A stretch of DNA of 64,000 nt from Marinobacterium rhizophilum DSM 18822 (GCF_000378045.1 NZ_KB899102.1:62001-126000); one strand, 5' to 3'; shown: positions 17,229 through 26,850, numbered from the stretch's first letter. Translations and numbers: made by a program. Notes: generated from the sequence alone by a model not told the origin.

Positions 17229-17732
17229 ATGAAAACCATCGATGGTCAGGTGCTCTGGCATTCATTGGGAGCTGCTCATTTCAGGGAGATGTCGTGCTTT
17301 GGCGCTTTGCCAGACAGCACGGTGTTGCGTTTGCTGACCGAAGGCCAGGTGTGGCAGCTCGATAAAAGCGACGTGCTGTTCAGGGCCGGTGACAGCGTGA
17401 ACAGTTTCTTTGTGGTGATTAGCGGTAATCTTGCCGCCTACATCTGTGACGAGGATCAGCATGCATTTACGCGTCTCCATGGCGCGGGCGAAGAGGTGGG
17501 GTTTGTGGCCATGATCGGGCTGCATGAGCGTATCGGCACGATGGTCGCGACCGAAGAGACGCTGCTGGTGGAGATAACCGCCGATCAGTTTCTGGAGCTG
17601 CACATGAGCGAACCCGAAGCCTTCGGGGTGCTGTTGCTGAACCTGACGCGGGAAATGGCCCGGGGCATCCGCAAGCTGAATAACGTCATCGTGCAATTGA
17701 GCATGCAGCAAAGCAGGGGCAAGCCGGGTTAA
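17229..17732 (+). CDS. Cyclic nucleotide-binding domain protein without output domain
   Basis: A protein of 167 residues that is essentially one Crp-like cyclic nucleotide-binding beta roll: FGALPDSTVLRLL, DVLFRAGDSVNSFFVVISG and GEEVGFVAMIGLHERIGT. There is no C-terminal helix-turn-helix. The phosphate-binding cassette (GExxx...RxAT) is altered, with IGTMVA in place of RxAT, so ligand binding is doubtful. The ATG at 17229 starts the homologous region; the frame extends upstream to 17160 without support. It may work as a stand-alone sensor or regulatory subunit. Confidence 0.7.
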   Translation: MKTIDGQVLWHSLGAAHFREMSCFGALPDSTVLRLLTEGQVWQLDKSDVLFRAGDSVNSFFVVISGNLAAYICDEDQHAFTRLHGAGEEVGFVAMIGLHERIGTMVATEETLLVEITADQFLELHMSEPEAFGVLLLNLTREMARGIRKLNNVIVQLSMQQSRGKPG

Positions 17733-17771
17733 CCTCTTGTTCCTGTGGCCTTTACACTTACTGCCATATCG

Positions 17772-17827
17772 ACAGGCCAGCGCTGCAAAGGCACAGTCTT
17801 GATGCCGATGTTATAGCGCTGGCCTGT
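17772..17827. repeat. Perfect 13-bp inverted repeat between convergent genes
   Basis: ACAGGCCAGCGCT (17772-17784) pairs perfectly with AGCGCTGGCCTGT (17815-17827) around a 30-nt loop that itself contains GGCA...TGCC. It lies between the convergent cNMP-binding and YceI genes and could serve as a bidirectional transcription end or RNA structure, though there is no T run. Confidence 0.6.
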
Positions 17828-17838
17828 GCTACACAGGC

Positions 17839-18420
17839 TTATTCAGGTGCAGCTTCAACGTCCAGGCGCAGAGTGACTTCATCGCCAATGGCGGGCAGGC
17901 CATAGCCCATGCCGAAGTCGCTGCGCTTGATGGTGCCGGTGGCGGAAAAGCCGGCCATCGGCGCCTTGGTGAACGGGTGCGGGCCGATCTTGTTGATGGT
18001 CATGTCCAGTACCACCGGCTTGGAGACGCCCAGCAGGGTTAGCTCGCCTTCCAGCGTCGCGGTGTTGTCACCGGTCTTGGTCACCTTGCTGCTTTCGAAC
18101 GTCATTTCCGAGAACTCGGCGGCATTAAAAAAGTCCGGCGAGCGCAGGTGCTCGTCACGCTTCTCGTGGAAAGTGGTAACCGATGCGGTGTCGATGACCA
18201 TTTTGACGCTGGAGTTTTCAATATTGTCGGTGTCCAGCACCAGGGTGCCGTCCATCTGGCCGAAACGACCGAACATGGTGGAGAAGCCCAGGTGGTTGAT
18301 GTTGAACACCGCGCTGGTGTGGGCCATGTCAATTATGTAGTTGGCAGGAGCGGCCTGGACGGCAGCGCTGGACAGGGTGGCGGCCAGCAGACCGGTGGCG
18401 AGCAGGGATTTCAGTGTCAT
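17839..18420 (-). CDS. yceI: YceI family periplasmic lipid-binding protein
   Basis: A protein of 193 residues with a signal peptide (cleavage near VQAAPA) and the YceI lipocalin-like beta barrel: YIIDMAHTSAVFNINHLGFS at the mature start, FNAAEFSEMTFESSKV in the middle and a C-terminal RSDFGMGYGLPAIGDEVTL. YceI proteins bind polyisoprenoid or amphiphilic ligands in the periplasm. Length and order fit the family. In many gammaproteobacteria a cytochrome b561 gene is adjacent; here the upstream gene is an unrelated membrane protein. Confidence 0.92.
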   Translation of the reverse strand: MTLKSLLATGLLAATLSSAAVQAAPANYIIDMAHTSAVFNINHLGFSTMFGRFGQMDGTLVLDTDNIENSSVKMVIDTASVTTFHEKRDEHLRSPDFFNAAEFSEMTFESSKVTKTGDNTATLEGELTLLGVSKPVVLDMTINKIGPHPFTKAPMAGFSATGTIKRSDFGMGYGLPAIGDEVTLRLDVEAAPE

Positions 18421-18470
18421 GACTAGATCCTTTGGGTTGTTGGATTTTTACTTAACATTTCAAACGGTTA

Positions 18471-19325
18471 TCAGTAGCCGGAGGCGCTGGAACGGCTTAA
18501 CAGCAGCGCCACGCCTACGGCCAGGGCACAGATCAGCGCACCAAGACCCGCGAGGCAGAGTGCCCTGGCAGCGGGGTGCGTGATGTTTCTGAGGCCCGGC
18601 AGTTGCGCCTGCAGCCTGTCGATCAGCAACATTGGCGTCAGTAACAGCAGAGCCCAGCCGCTGGCCTTGGTGAAAAAAAGCAGCTGGGCACAGAGTGCAA
18701 CCAGTGCGGTGATCAATACATAGTGCGCACTGGCGCCCAGGGCAAAGCGCAGGCGCGGCCAGTTCCACAGCAGGAAGCCGCCGCAGGCTGCCATCATGGC
18801 AAAGCCGGTTTGCGCAATGGACGCCGAGGCGCCAATCAGGCTGATGGCACCGACACCACCGCAGGCGAACAGCAGCATGATGCCGCCATCGATTCGTTCC
18901 CGGGCGACGCTGCTGCGCCAGCTGGCCAGCCAGGCAACGGCGATCAGCAGTAGAATCAGGGCCCAGCCTGCCAGGTCGATACGATTGATACGGCTACCCA
19001 GCAGCCAGCCCAGGGCTGTGAGCGACAGCAGAAATCCGATCAGCTGCACCGTGCGGCCACGCAGGTTCAGACTGTCGACGATCAAGCCCAGCAATAATGC
19101 CAGGGCAACCAGGTAGGGCAGTTTTTGTGAAGCGGAGCGCGCCGGGAACACCGGGGTCTGAATCAGCACCAGGCTGGCAATAAAGCCGATGGCAATGGCG
19201 GCACTGGCAAGGCGTCCGCCGTGTTGCGCACCGAATGCGGCGCGGATAAGACCCGTGAGGCCCAAGGCCAGCAGCAGAGGTAGCAGCGAGCTTTGTATGG
19301 TGGGGTTATTTAACAACGATGACAT
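18471..19325 (-). CDS. Hypothetical multi-pass membrane protein
   Basis: A protein of 284 residues made almost wholly of hydrophobic segments (about nine), with short charged loops such as RSASQK and RSSVARERIDGG. I do not recognise the family. It lies 50 bp upstream of yceI on the same strand and could share its transcript. A transporter-like or enzyme-anchor role is possible but nothing in the sequence decides it. Confidence 0.65.
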   Translation of the reverse strand: MSSLLNNPTIQSSLLPLLLALGLTGLIRAAFGAQHGGRLASAAIAIGFIASLVLIQTPVFPARSASQKLPYLVALALLLGLIVDSLNLRGRTVQLIGFLLSLTALGWLLGSRINRIDLAGWALILLLIAVAWLASWRSSVARERIDGGIMLLFACGGVGAISLIGASASIAQTGFAMMAACGGFLLWNWPRLRFALGASAHYVLITALVALCAQLLFFTKASGWALLLLTPMLLIDRLQAQLPGLRNITHPAARALCLAGLGALICALAVGVALLLSRSSASGY

Positions 19326-19541
19326 CCGTGCGCCTCGGCCTTTGCAAATGAATTTCAGTCAGGGCTCTATTAAGCCCACCAAATGTGTACAAAGTTTTTC
19401 AGCCGGCGGCTGATTTGTCGCGCTTTGTCACAGCAGCTCGCATTGACATACTTTGATACATTTTCCGTTCGCCCGTGACCGGGGCGGCGGTATAAGCTTG
19501 TTGCCCAGATTACTTATGCTTATTCGACTGACTGAGACCGC

Positions 19542-20258
19542 ATGACTTCGATGCCCCACATACTTGTTGTTGATGACCATCAGGAAATCCGTGATCTGGT
19601 GGCGCGCTATCTTGAACAGTACGAGATGCGGGTCAGCACGGCGCGGGACGGTCAGGAGATGAAAAAGCGCCTGGCAAGCAGCGCTATCGACCTGGTGGTA
19701 CTGGACCTGATGATGCCGGGTGAAGACGGCCTGGCGCTGTGCCGTTACCTGCGCGAGCACAGCCAGATTCCCGTCATCATGTTGACCGCCATGGCGGAGG
19801 AGACCGATCGCGTGCTGGGGCTGGAGATGGGCGCCGATGACTACCTGACCAAGCCGTTTTTCCCCCGCGAGCTGCTGGCTCGCATCAAGGCAGTGCTGCG
19901 GCGTACCGAAGCACTGCCACCACAGCGCGAGACACCGGTGGTGGAACAGCTGCGTTTCGCTGACTGGCGGCTGGATGTGGCACGGCGCGAGCTGGTGGGG
20001 CTGGACGAGGTTGCGGTTCCCCTTAGTACGGCGGAGTTCAAGCTGCTTTCCACCTTTCTGGCGCATCCGCGACGTGTGCTGAGCCGCGAGCAGCTGCTGG
20101 ATCTGACCCGGGGGCGTCAGGCCGATGTCTTCGATCGCAGTATTGATAACCAGGTGAGCCGCCTGCGCCGCAAGATCGAGCAGGACCCGAGTAACCCGGT
20201 ACTGATCAAGACCGTGTGGGGCGGTGGCTACATGCTCAGTGTGGAGGTGAGCGAATGA
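19542..20258 (+). CDS. OmpR-family response regulator
   Basis: A response regulator of 238 residues. The receiver domain has the acidic pair DD at residues 11-12, the phospho-acceptor Asp55 (VVLDLMMPG) and the conserved TKPF lysine; the C-terminal winged helix contains RVLSREQLLDLTRG and RSIDNQVSRLRRKIE. It overlaps the sensor kinase gene by 4 bp (ATGA). Closest in layout to OmpR/EnvZ-type pairs, but the signal and regulon are not evident. Confidence 0.93.
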   Translation: MTSMPHILVVDDHQEIRDLVARYLEQYEMRVSTARDGQEMKKRLASSAIDLVVLDLMMPGEDGLALCRYLREHSQIPVIMLTAMAEETDRVLGLEMGADDYLTKPFFPRELLARIKAVLRRTEALPPQRETPVVEQLRFADWRLDVARRELVGLDEVAVPLSTAEFKLLSTFLAHPRRVLSREQLLDLTRGRQADVFDRSIDNQVSRLRRKIEQDPSNPVLIKTVWGGGYMLSVEVSE

Positions 20259-21631
20259 TGCTGCGCTATCTGCGTCAGAGCATGCCAGGGCGGGTCATTG
20301 GCCTGCTGATACTGGCGCTGGGTATCGTGAACGCCACGACTGTCTACATTTTTTTCGAGGAGCGTAGCCGTGCCGTGCGCCAGAGCCAGATGGAGGATCT
20401 GGTGTCGCGCAGTGCGGCCATGGAGCGTCTGCTGGGTGAAACGCCCGTGGCATTGCATCAGCAGATGCTGAACTCGGTGACCAGCAACCGCTTTCGCTTT
20501 GCCATCGAAGTCGATGCCGCGGCCAGCCTGGCAGAGCTGACCGCACCGGATCATCCGCTGTATCAGCGCCTGACCTCGCTTTCCAAGACGACGCCGGGGG
20601 AGGCGCGGCTGTTCATCAGTCCACGCTATTACTGGTGCTACAGCTGGGTGCAAAACCTGCTCAGGCCCAATTTGCTGTTTGACCCGGCAGGCGGCGGCCT
20701 GCCACTGGCCACGGTGTCGCTGCAGCGTCCCGACGGACTCTGGCTCAATGCCGTGCTGTTATCCCCCACCAATCTGCCCAGCTGGATAGGGCCGCTGCTG
20801 GTGGCTCTGGCGCTGTTTGCACTTACGGTGATCGTCGTGGTGCTGATCGTGCGCCACGTCACCGCACCGCTGGCGGCGCTAACGCAGGCGGCGGACCGTA
20901 TCGGCCGCGGCGAAACAACCGAGGCCATCGCTGAGCAGGGGCCTGAGGACGTGCGCCATACCATGCGCGCCTTCAATCGCATGCGCGAACGGCTGGAACG
21001 CTTCGTGCGCAATCGTACCCAAATGATGGCGGCCATTTCCCATGACCTGCGCACCCCCCTGACGTCACTGCGCTTGCATGCCGAATTTCTGCCATCGGGA
21101 CCTGAACGGGACAAAATGCTATGTATCCTCGGCGAAATGCAGGGCATGATCGATGCTACCCTGGCGTTTACCCGGGAGGATTCAGTGCAGGAGGACTCCC
21201 GCACGGTGGATCTGGCCGCCTTGACGGGCAGCCTGTGCGACGACCTGCAGGCGCTGGGACTTGCCATCTCCTATGACGACAGCCAGCGTATTCCCTTCCT
21301 GTGTCGGCCGGGGTCTCTGCGCCGTGCTCTGAGCAACCTGATTGAAAATGCCTGCCACTATGGCGGCAGTGCCGAAGTCGAGATTCGCCAGGACACGCAT
21401 CAGCTGCAGATTCTGGTCCGGGACTCGGGCCCAGGCATTGCACCCGCGGATCTGGAACGGGTGTTTGATCCCTTTGTCAGGCTGGAAAGTTCGCGCAATC
21501 GGGATACGGGCGGCATTGGCCTGGGGCTGGCCATTGCCCGCAGCATCGCCCATGCCCATGGTGGCGAGATCCATTTGAGAAACCGCAGTGCCGGCGGTCT
21601 TGAGGTCGAATTGCAATTGCCCCGCAGCTGA
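20255..21631 (+). CDS. Sensor histidine kinase, EnvZ-like
   Basis: A membrane kinase of 458 residues. Two transmembrane helices (about 13-33 and 180-200) enclose a periplasmic domain of about 145 residues, followed by HAMP, a HisKA box with AAISHDLRTPLTSLRLH, an N box LSNLIENACHYGG, and G boxes DSGPGIAP and GGIGLGLAIA. The start ATG at 20255 has GGAGGTGA in front of it and overlaps the regulator stop. It should phosphorylate the adjacent OmpR-type regulator. Confidence 0.92.
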   Translation: MMLRYLRQSMPGRVIGLLILALGIVNATTVYIFFEERSRAVRQSQMEDLVSRSAAMERLLGETPVALHQQMLNSVTSNRFRFAIEVDAAASLAELTAPDHPLYQRLTSLSKTTPGEARLFISPRYYWCYSWVQNLLRPNLLFDPAGGGLPLATVSLQRPDGLWLNAVLLSPTNLPSWIGPLLVALALFALTVIVVVLIVRHVTAPLAALTQAADRIGRGETTEAIAEQGPEDVRHTMRAFNRMRERLERFVRNRTQMMAAISHDLRTPLTSLRLHAEFLPSGPERDKMLCILGEMQGMIDATLAFTREDSVQEDSRTVDLAALTGSLCDDLQALGLAISYDDSQRIPFLCRPGSLRRALSNLIENACHYGGSAEVEIRQDTHQLQILVRDSGPGIAPADLERVFDPFVRLESSRNRDTGGIGLGLAIARSIAHAHGGEIHLRNRSAGGLEVELQLPRS

Positions 21632-21747
21632 GCACTGCAAAGGCTCGACTTAAGGCGGCGAACTGGCACCTGCTGAATTTCCGGGATATAGTTTCGCCTG
21701 CGTCTCGGTGCTGCGGTGTCGAGGCCGATAACAATAACAAGGATTCG

Positions 21748-21831
21748 ATGAATGAACGCTTTTCTGAATGCATGTGTGCGCTCACTGGCGAAATGCAGTG
21801 TCTATTTTACCTACGTGGATTCCCGGCCTGA
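21748..21831 (+). CDS. Candidate 27-residue small ORF ahead of a terminator
   Basis: ATG at 21748 is preceded four bases upstream by AAGGA and encodes a 27-residue peptide with three cysteines that ends at TGA 21829. About 80 bp later comes a strong intrinsic terminator (21908-21942), so the 21.65-21.94 kb stretch looks like a short transcription unit: a small peptide gene, an sRNA or an attenuator leader for the downstream AbrB-type gene. Nothing shows which. Confidence 0.25.
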   Translation: MNERFSECMCALTGEMQCLFYLRGFPA

Positions 21832-21907
21832 TTTGCTGGAAAGCACTCGGGCCACCAGACGCTGAGGGGCTGTTTTTCTCTCAGCCTGAAGGCGTCTTCG
21901 CTTCAGT

Positions 21908-21942
21908 AAAAGCACCGCTGGCCATGTCAGCGGTGCTTTTTT
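21908..21942 (+). terminator. Strong intrinsic terminator upstream of the AbrB-type gene
   Basis: AGCACCGCTG (21911-21920) pairs perfectly with CAGCGGTGCT (21928-21937) and is followed by TTTTT. It lies 277 bp after the kinase gene and 47 bp before the next start codon. Apart from the small ORF at 21748, the 357-bp gap from 21632 to 21988 shows nothing else. Confidence 0.85.
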
Positions 21943-21988
21943 ATGGGGCTTGGCGTTGCGGCACAAGTCCCGCACGGAATGGGTCGAT

Positions 21989-23014
21989 ATGCGCAAAACC
22001 CTTATTACCTTGATGCTCGCCACCCTGGGCGGTTACCTGGCCTGGCTCGCATCCATTCCGCTGCCCTGGATGCTGGGGTCGATGTGCCTCACCGGCGCGC
22101 TTGCCGTGGCGGGCAGGCATGTGGCCGTGCCGGCGGGACTGCGCAGTCTGTTTCTGGCGGTACTGGGCATTTATCTGGGTTCCGGGGTGTCGTCGGATAT
22201 CGTTCAGCAACTGCAGGACTGGCGCTATTCTCTGGCGCTGGTTCTGCTCTATGTCCCGCTGCTGACGCTGCTTATCACGCTGTTTTATCGCTATGCGGCT
22301 GGCTTTGAGTGGGCCACGGCCTTTTACTCGGCCGCGCCCGGCGCGCTGAGCTTTTTGATCCTGGCCAGCCAGGGTTCCGGGGCCGATACGCGCACCGTGG
22401 CGCTGCTGCAGTCGTTACGGGTTTTCCTGCTGGTTATGAGTGCGCCGTTGCTGGCTTCGATCCTTGGTGGCAATTTGTTGCCCGAACCCGTGGTGGAGCG
22501 GGCGGGCCTGGAACTGGCGGATATGGGCTGGCTGCTGCTGGCCAATGTCACGGTCATTGCGCTGATGCGCCGGCTGCGGATTCCCGCCGCCGAAATGGCC
22601 GGTGCGGCGCTTACCACCGCCATTCTCTATGGCAGTGGTCTGGTGCAGGGCGCCTTGCATCCGCTGTTGCTGGATGCGGCACTGGTGGTGCTGGGGGCGT
22701 CGGTGGGCTGTCGTTTTATGCCGCTGAGCTGGGCGCAGGTGCGGCATCAGGTGAGTTCCGGCGTGGCGGCCTTTGTGCTGACCATAACCCTGACACTCAG
22801 CGCGGCCTGGCTGGTGCAGCAGCTGACCCGCATCGACCTGGTGTCGGCGTTTCTGGCGTTTGCCCCCGGTGGCGTGGGCGAGATGAGCCTGGTGGCACTG
22901 TCCCTGTCACTGGATGCGACCTTTGTTACAGCGCACAACCTGGCGCGGATTTATCTGCTGATTGTGCTGGTCACGGCCAGTCAGTGGCTTTTTGCCCGTG
23001 AGCGTCTGGCCTGA
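21989..23014 (+). CDS. AbrB-family (COG3180) membrane permease
   Basis: A membrane protein of 341 residues from the ATG at 21989 with about ten hydrophobic segments in two repeated halves, the AbrB duplication family: IPLPWMLGSMCLTGAL near the N-terminus and a repeated version ending in FLAFAPGGVGEMSLVALSL. Members were once called ammonia monooxygenase by error; they are regarded as transporters or regulators and have no monooxygenase site. The upstream in-frame ATG at 21950 lies almost on the terminator and is less likely. Confidence 0.82.
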   Translation: MRKTLITLMLATLGGYLAWLASIPLPWMLGSMCLTGALAVAGRHVAVPAGLRSLFLAVLGIYLGSGVSSDIVQQLQDWRYSLALVLLYVPLLTLLITLFYRYAAGFEWATAFYSAAPGALSFLILASQGSGADTRTVALLQSLRVFLLVMSAPLLASILGGNLLPEPVVERAGLELADMGWLLLANVTVIALMRRLRIPAAEMAGAALTTAILYGSGLVQGALHPLLLDAALVVLGASVGCRFMPLSWAQVRHQVSSGVAAFVLTITLTLSAAWLVQQLTRIDLVSAFLAFAPGGVGEMSLVALSLSLDATFVTAHNLARIYLLIVLVTASQWLFARERLA

Positions 23015-23040
23015 GGGGCTTAAGGCAGCGGGGTCGATGC

Positions 23041-24030
23041 TCAGAAAGATTCGGTATCGATTTCAAGCAGGCTGGCCGCGTTATAACGTTCGCCCCTTAC
23101 TGTATGCCGGTTAATCAATTCGTCCAGCCGCTCCATGATGTCCTGCGACAGCGCGATCTCGGCACTGCGACTGTTTTCAATCAGGTGATCGCGATTGCTG
23201 GTGCCCGGGATCGGAATGACATTTTCGTCCCTGGCCAGTAGCCAGGCCAGTGCCAGTTGTCCCATTGAACACTGCGCCGCCTTCGCAATACGCCCGTATT
23301 CATGCAGCAGCGCCAGGTTGGCGGGGTAGTTATCCTCGCTAAAGCGCGGCATGTTGCGCCTGATGTCAGTGTCGGCCAGTTGCTGTGGCGCCGTCAGGCA
23401 TCCGGTGAGAAAGCCACGGGCCAGGGGGCTGAAGGCCACGAAGGTGGCACCGATTGTCTGACAGGCCTGCAGTACGGCGATTTCGGGCTCGCGGGTCCAG
23501 AGTGAGTATTCGCTCTGCACGGCGCTGATCGGATATTCGGCATGGGCTTTTCGCAGCGTATCGGCCGACACCTCGGACAGACCCAGCGCGCGGATCTTTC
23601 CGGCGCGCACCAGGTCTCCCAGGGCGCCGACGCTTTCTTCTATGGGCACCTGTTTATCCCACCGGTGCAGGTAGTAGAGGTCGATGACGTCTGTACCCAG
23701 ACGCCGCAGGCTGTCTTCACAGATTTTTCGCAGCACTTCCGGGCGGCCGTTGATTTCCCGCTTGCCGGCCGCGTCCCTGAACATGCCGCACTTGCTTGCC
23801 AGGACGAACTCATCGCGCCGGTGCATTACAGCCTTGCCGAGCAGCATTTCGTTATGGCCAAAGCCATACAGGGCTGCGGTATCGAACAGCGTGTGGCCCG
23901 CGTCCAGTGCCTGGTTCAGCAGGCGTATGGAGTCCTCTTCATCGGGTCCGGGTCCATAGCCATGGGACAGGCTCATGCAGCCAAAACCGATTGCGGATAC
24001 GTTAAAGGGGCCTAGCGCGCGTTGCTGCAT
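23041..24030 (-). CDS. Aldo/keto reductase
   Basis: A TIM-barrel NADPH oxidoreductase of 329 residues. The catalytic tetrad is visible: Asp and Tyr in DTAALYGFGHNE, Lys in VLASKCGM, and His in DLYYLHRWD. The C-terminal cofactor segment IPIPGTSNRDHLIEN is present. It resembles the YakC/AKR13-type subgroup. Carbonyl substrate unknown. It is followed on the same strand direction by yaaA upstream, 26 bp apart, so the two may be co-transcribed. Confidence 0.9.
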   Translation of the reverse strand: MQQRALGPFNVSAIGFGCMSLSHGYGPGPDEEDSIRLLNQALDAGHTLFDTAALYGFGHNEMLLGKAVMHRRDEFVLASKCGMFRDAAGKREINGRPEVLRKICEDSLRRLGTDVIDLYYLHRWDKQVPIEESVGALGDLVRAGKIRALGLSEVSADTLRKAHAEYPISAVQSEYSLWTREPEIAVLQACQTIGATFVAFSPLARGFLTGCLTAPQQLADTDIRRNMPRFSEDNYPANLALLHEYGRIAKAAQCSMGQLALAWLLARDENVIPIPGTSNRDHLIENSRSAEIALSQDIMERLDELINRHTVRGERYNAASLLEIDTESF

Positions 24031-24056
24031 GGTGTTCCTTTACTGGCTGTTTATGG

Positions 24057-24830
24057 TCAGGCGTGATCGCGGATAAAGGTCCAGGTATCGCCCTGGGACA
24101 TGGACTCTGCGAAACGGTAGCCGTCGAGATCGAAGCCTCGCAGCTGCTCGGGGTCCTGAATGCGGTTCTGGATGATGTAACGTGCCATCAGGCCGCGGGC
24201 TTTCTTGGCGTAGAAGCTGATGATCTTGTACTGGCCGTTCTTCCAGTCCTTGAACACCGGCGTGATCAGGCGGGCTTCCAGATTTTTCGGCTGTACGGAG
24301 CGGAAGTATTCGTTGGAAGCCAGGTTCACCAGTACCGGTGTCTGGCTGGTCATCAGTTCCCGGTTCAGCGCATCAGTCAGGCGGGGGCCCCAGAACTGGT
24401 AAAGGTCCTTGCCGCGCTTGTTTTTCAGCTTTGTGCCCATTTCGAGGCGGTAGGGCTGCATCAGGTCCAGCGGCTTGAGCAAGCCATAGAGGCCCGACAG
24501 AATACACAGTTTGGACTGGGCAAAATCGAGATCGTCGGCTGACAGGCTTTCGGCATCGAGACCCGTATAGACATCGCCCTTGAATGCCAGCAGTGCCTGC
24601 TTGGCGTTATCGGCATCGAACGGTGTTTCCCAGCTGGCATAGCGTGCGACGTTGAGACTGGCGAGCTTGTCACTGAGCTTCATCAGCTCGGCCACATCCT
24701 GTACGGCCAGGGTGCGCAGTTCGTCGATCAGCAGTTGCGACTGGTCAAGATAGGCAGGCTGGCTGTGCCGGTCGGTAACGGGCGGGGTTTCGAAATCCAG
24801 TGTCTTGGCAGGGGATATGACTATCAGCAT
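24057..24830 (-). CDS. yaaA: YaaA/DUF328 peroxide stress protein
   Basis: A protein of 257 residues starting [17 protein letters not shown], the hallmark of YaaA, with [20 protein letters not shown] and [23 protein letters not shown]. YaaA binds DNA and limits intracellular free iron during peroxide stress. The ATG at 24830 is used because conserved sequence starts there; the frame is open to 24887. A minus-strand terminator immediately upstream separates it from DUF2789. Confidence 0.94.
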   Translation of the reverse strand: MLIVISPAKTLDFETPPVTDRHSQPAYLDQSQLLIDELRTLAVQDVAELMKLSDKLASLNVARYASWETPFDADNAKQALLAFKGDVYTGLDAESLSADDLDFAQSKLCILSGLYGLLKPLDLMQPYRLEMGTKLKNKRGKDLYQFWGPRLTDALNRELMTSQTPVLVNLASNEYFRSVQPKNLEARLITPVFKDWKNGQYKIISFYAKKARGLMARYIIQNRIQDPEQLRGFDLDGYRFAESMSQGDTWTFIRDHA

Positions 24831-24885
24831 GGGGACGGCGTCTGTGGCTACATTTCGCCCCCGATGATACGCAGGTTGGACGGGC

Positions 24886-24924
24886 AAAAAAAGCGTCGAT
24901 GGCGGGGCTGTCCGCCATCGACGC
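24886..24924 (-). terminator. Terminator for the DUF2789 gene
   Basis: A perfect 13-bp stem (24893-24905 with 24912-24924) has seven As on its left flank, which is a U run on the minus strand. It ends transcription from the DUF2789 gene before yaaA. Confidence 0.85.
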
Positions 24925-25044
24925 TCCGTCGTTGATCGGGCTTGTGTAAAGGGTTGGCTACGTTGATGCGCTCAAGCCATGACGCGCAGCCCGCCTGTGC
25001 CCATCCAGACAAGTGTTGAGCTCAGCGGTTGCGGAGCCTGCCGC

Positions 25045-25278
25045 TCAGCTGCGCAGACGGGTGTTGAGCTCGTCGACCACCTCGCACCAGTCCGAATCCT
25101 CAACAAAGGCTTCGCGCAGGAAATCGGCCTGTGCCGATGTCCAGAAGGTGGCCTGATCCAGCCGGATGTCCTGGCTGAACAGCCGGTGGGTGCGAATAAA
25201 CTGCTCGATATCCTGCTCGGTGCTGGGCAGGCCAAGTTGCTCGAACAGGTTGTGCATATTGTGTTGCGAGGTATCCAT
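25045..25278 (-). CDS. DUF2789 family protein
   Basis: A small acidic protein of 77 residues, MDTSQHNMHNLFEQLGLPS followed by IRLDQATFWTSAQADFLREAF, matching DUF2789, which is common in gammaproteobacteria and has no known role. The ATG at 25278 has AGGAA seven bases upstream. Single-gene unit with its own terminator. Confidence 0.85.
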   Translation of the reverse strand: MDTSQHNMHNLFEQLGLPSTEQDIEQFIRTHRLFSQDIRLDQATFWTSAQADFLREAFVEDSDWCEVVDELNTRLRS

Positions 25279-25522
25279 GCTGAGTTCCTGCGATGCGTTC
25301 TGCGGTGGTGGCGCACAGGCGATGCGCATAGCCCTGTGCCTGCACTCTGGAGTCTTGTTCAGTAACGGGGGAAAGTCAAAGCCGGGCCCGGCATCGACAG
25401 GCGTTCGAGAGCCGGGGCTTCAGCCCGGCCGGGCGGGGCTGGGCAGGCGCACCGGCGGGCTGAATTGTGTATCATAGCGCCCAACCTTTTCTGCAGGCTT
25501 GTAAAGAGTTCATCACAGAGCC

Positions 25523-26818
25523 ATGACCAAAAAAACAGTACTCACCGGTATCACCACGTCCGGCACACCGCATATCGGCAATTACCTCGGCGCCATCCAG
25601 CCGGCCATCGACGCCAGCCGCAACCCGGCACTGGACAGCTATTTCTTTCTGGCTGACTACCATGCCCTGATCAAGTGCCATGATCCGGAGCGTGTAGCGC
25701 GCTCAACGCGGGAAATCGCAGCGACCTGGCTCGCGTTGGGGCTGGATACCGATACGGCGACCTACTATCGCCAGACGGATATCCCCGAGATTACCGAGCT
25801 GACCTGGATTCTGACCTGCATGACGTCCAAGGGGCTGATGAACCGGGCCCATGCCTACAAGGCCTCCACCGATGCCAACCGCGATGCGGGCAATGCGGAC
25901 CTGGACGATGGCGTTACCATGGGGCTGTTCAGTTATCCGATCCTGATGGCCGCCGATATCCTGATGTTCAATGCCGACATCATTCCGGTGGGCAAGGATC
26001 AGATCCAGCATATCGAAATGGCGCGGGATATTGCCGGGCGTTTCAACCACACCTACCAGCCGCTGTTTAACCTGCCTGAAGCCCAGGTGGATGAGCAGAC
26101 ACAGCTGATCCCCGGGCTTGACGGACGCAAGATGTCCAAGAGCTACGACAATACCATTCCACTGTTCAGCTCCAGCGACGAATTGCGCAAGCTGATCAAT
26201 CTGATCACCACCGATCTGCGTGCCCCCGGCGAGCCCAAGGATCCCGATAGCAGCACGCTGTTTCAGCTGTATAGCTGCTTTGCCGATCGCAGCGAGATCG
26301 AAGTCATGCGCCGTCAGTTCCTTGAAGGAATTGCCTGGGGTGACGCCAAGAAGCAGCTGTTCGAATTTCTCGATGCCAAGCTCAGTGCGCCGCGCAGCCG
26401 TTACAACGAGCTGATGAAGGACCTGGGGCATGTGGAACAGGAACTGAAAAAAGGGGCCGAAAAGGCCCGCGCCAAGGCCGCGCCGTTACTGGATCAGGTG
26501 CGTATTGCCGCCGGTATTCGGCCGCTGACCTATGAGGCGCCGGTGGCGGCCAGCGCAGTCAAGAAAAAGGAAAAGTCTGCCCAAGAGCTGGCAGAGATTG
26601 CCGCGCGGGCGGATGAAGGACGCCGACGGGCTATCCTTATGCAGCTCAAGCCGTTACTGGATCAGGTGGCCGGTGCCGAAGACAAGCCTGCCGCGGCTGC
26701 GGCCATCATCGCGCAGAAAACGGCCGAGGTGGACGGGCTGAAGAAGAAGGCCAAACAGAAAGCCCAGAACGAGCTGGACGTGCTTAACGACGAGCTGGCC
26801 GTTTTTCTGAACACCTAG
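25523..26818 (+). CDS. trpS: Tryptophanyl-tRNA synthetase
   Basis: A class I aminoacyl-tRNA synthetase of 431 residues that charges tRNA-Trp. The HIGH-type motif appears as TPHIGNYLGAI near residue 15 and KMSKS as GRKMSKSYDN near residue 205. It is about 100 residues longer than the common 334-residue form; the extra C-terminal part is Ala/Lys-rich and largely helical, as in Pseudomonas-type TrpS. It is followed 32 bp later by a sulfurtransferase gene. Confidence 0.95.
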   Translation: MTKKTVLTGITTSGTPHIGNYLGAIQPAIDASRNPALDSYFFLADYHALIKCHDPERVARSTREIAATWLALGLDTDTATYYRQTDIPEITELTWILTCMTSKGLMNRAHAYKASTDANRDAGNADLDDGVTMGLFSYPILMAADILMFNADIIPVGKDQIQHIEMARDIAGRFNHTYQPLFNLPEAQVDEQTQLIPGLDGRKMSKSYDNTIPLFSSSDELRKLINLITTDLRAPGEPKDPDSSTLFQLYSCFADRSEIEVMRRQFLEGIAWGDAKKQLFEFLDAKLSAPRSRYNELMKDLGHVEQELKKGAEKARAKAAPLLDQVRIAAGIRPLTYEAPVAASAVKKKEKSAQELAEIAARADEGRRRAILMQLKPLLDQVAGAEDKPAAAAAIIAQKTAEVDGLKKKAKQKAQNELDVLNDELAVFLNT

Positions 26819-26850
26819 TATTGTCAGAGGATCTGCCGGAGGCTATCGCC

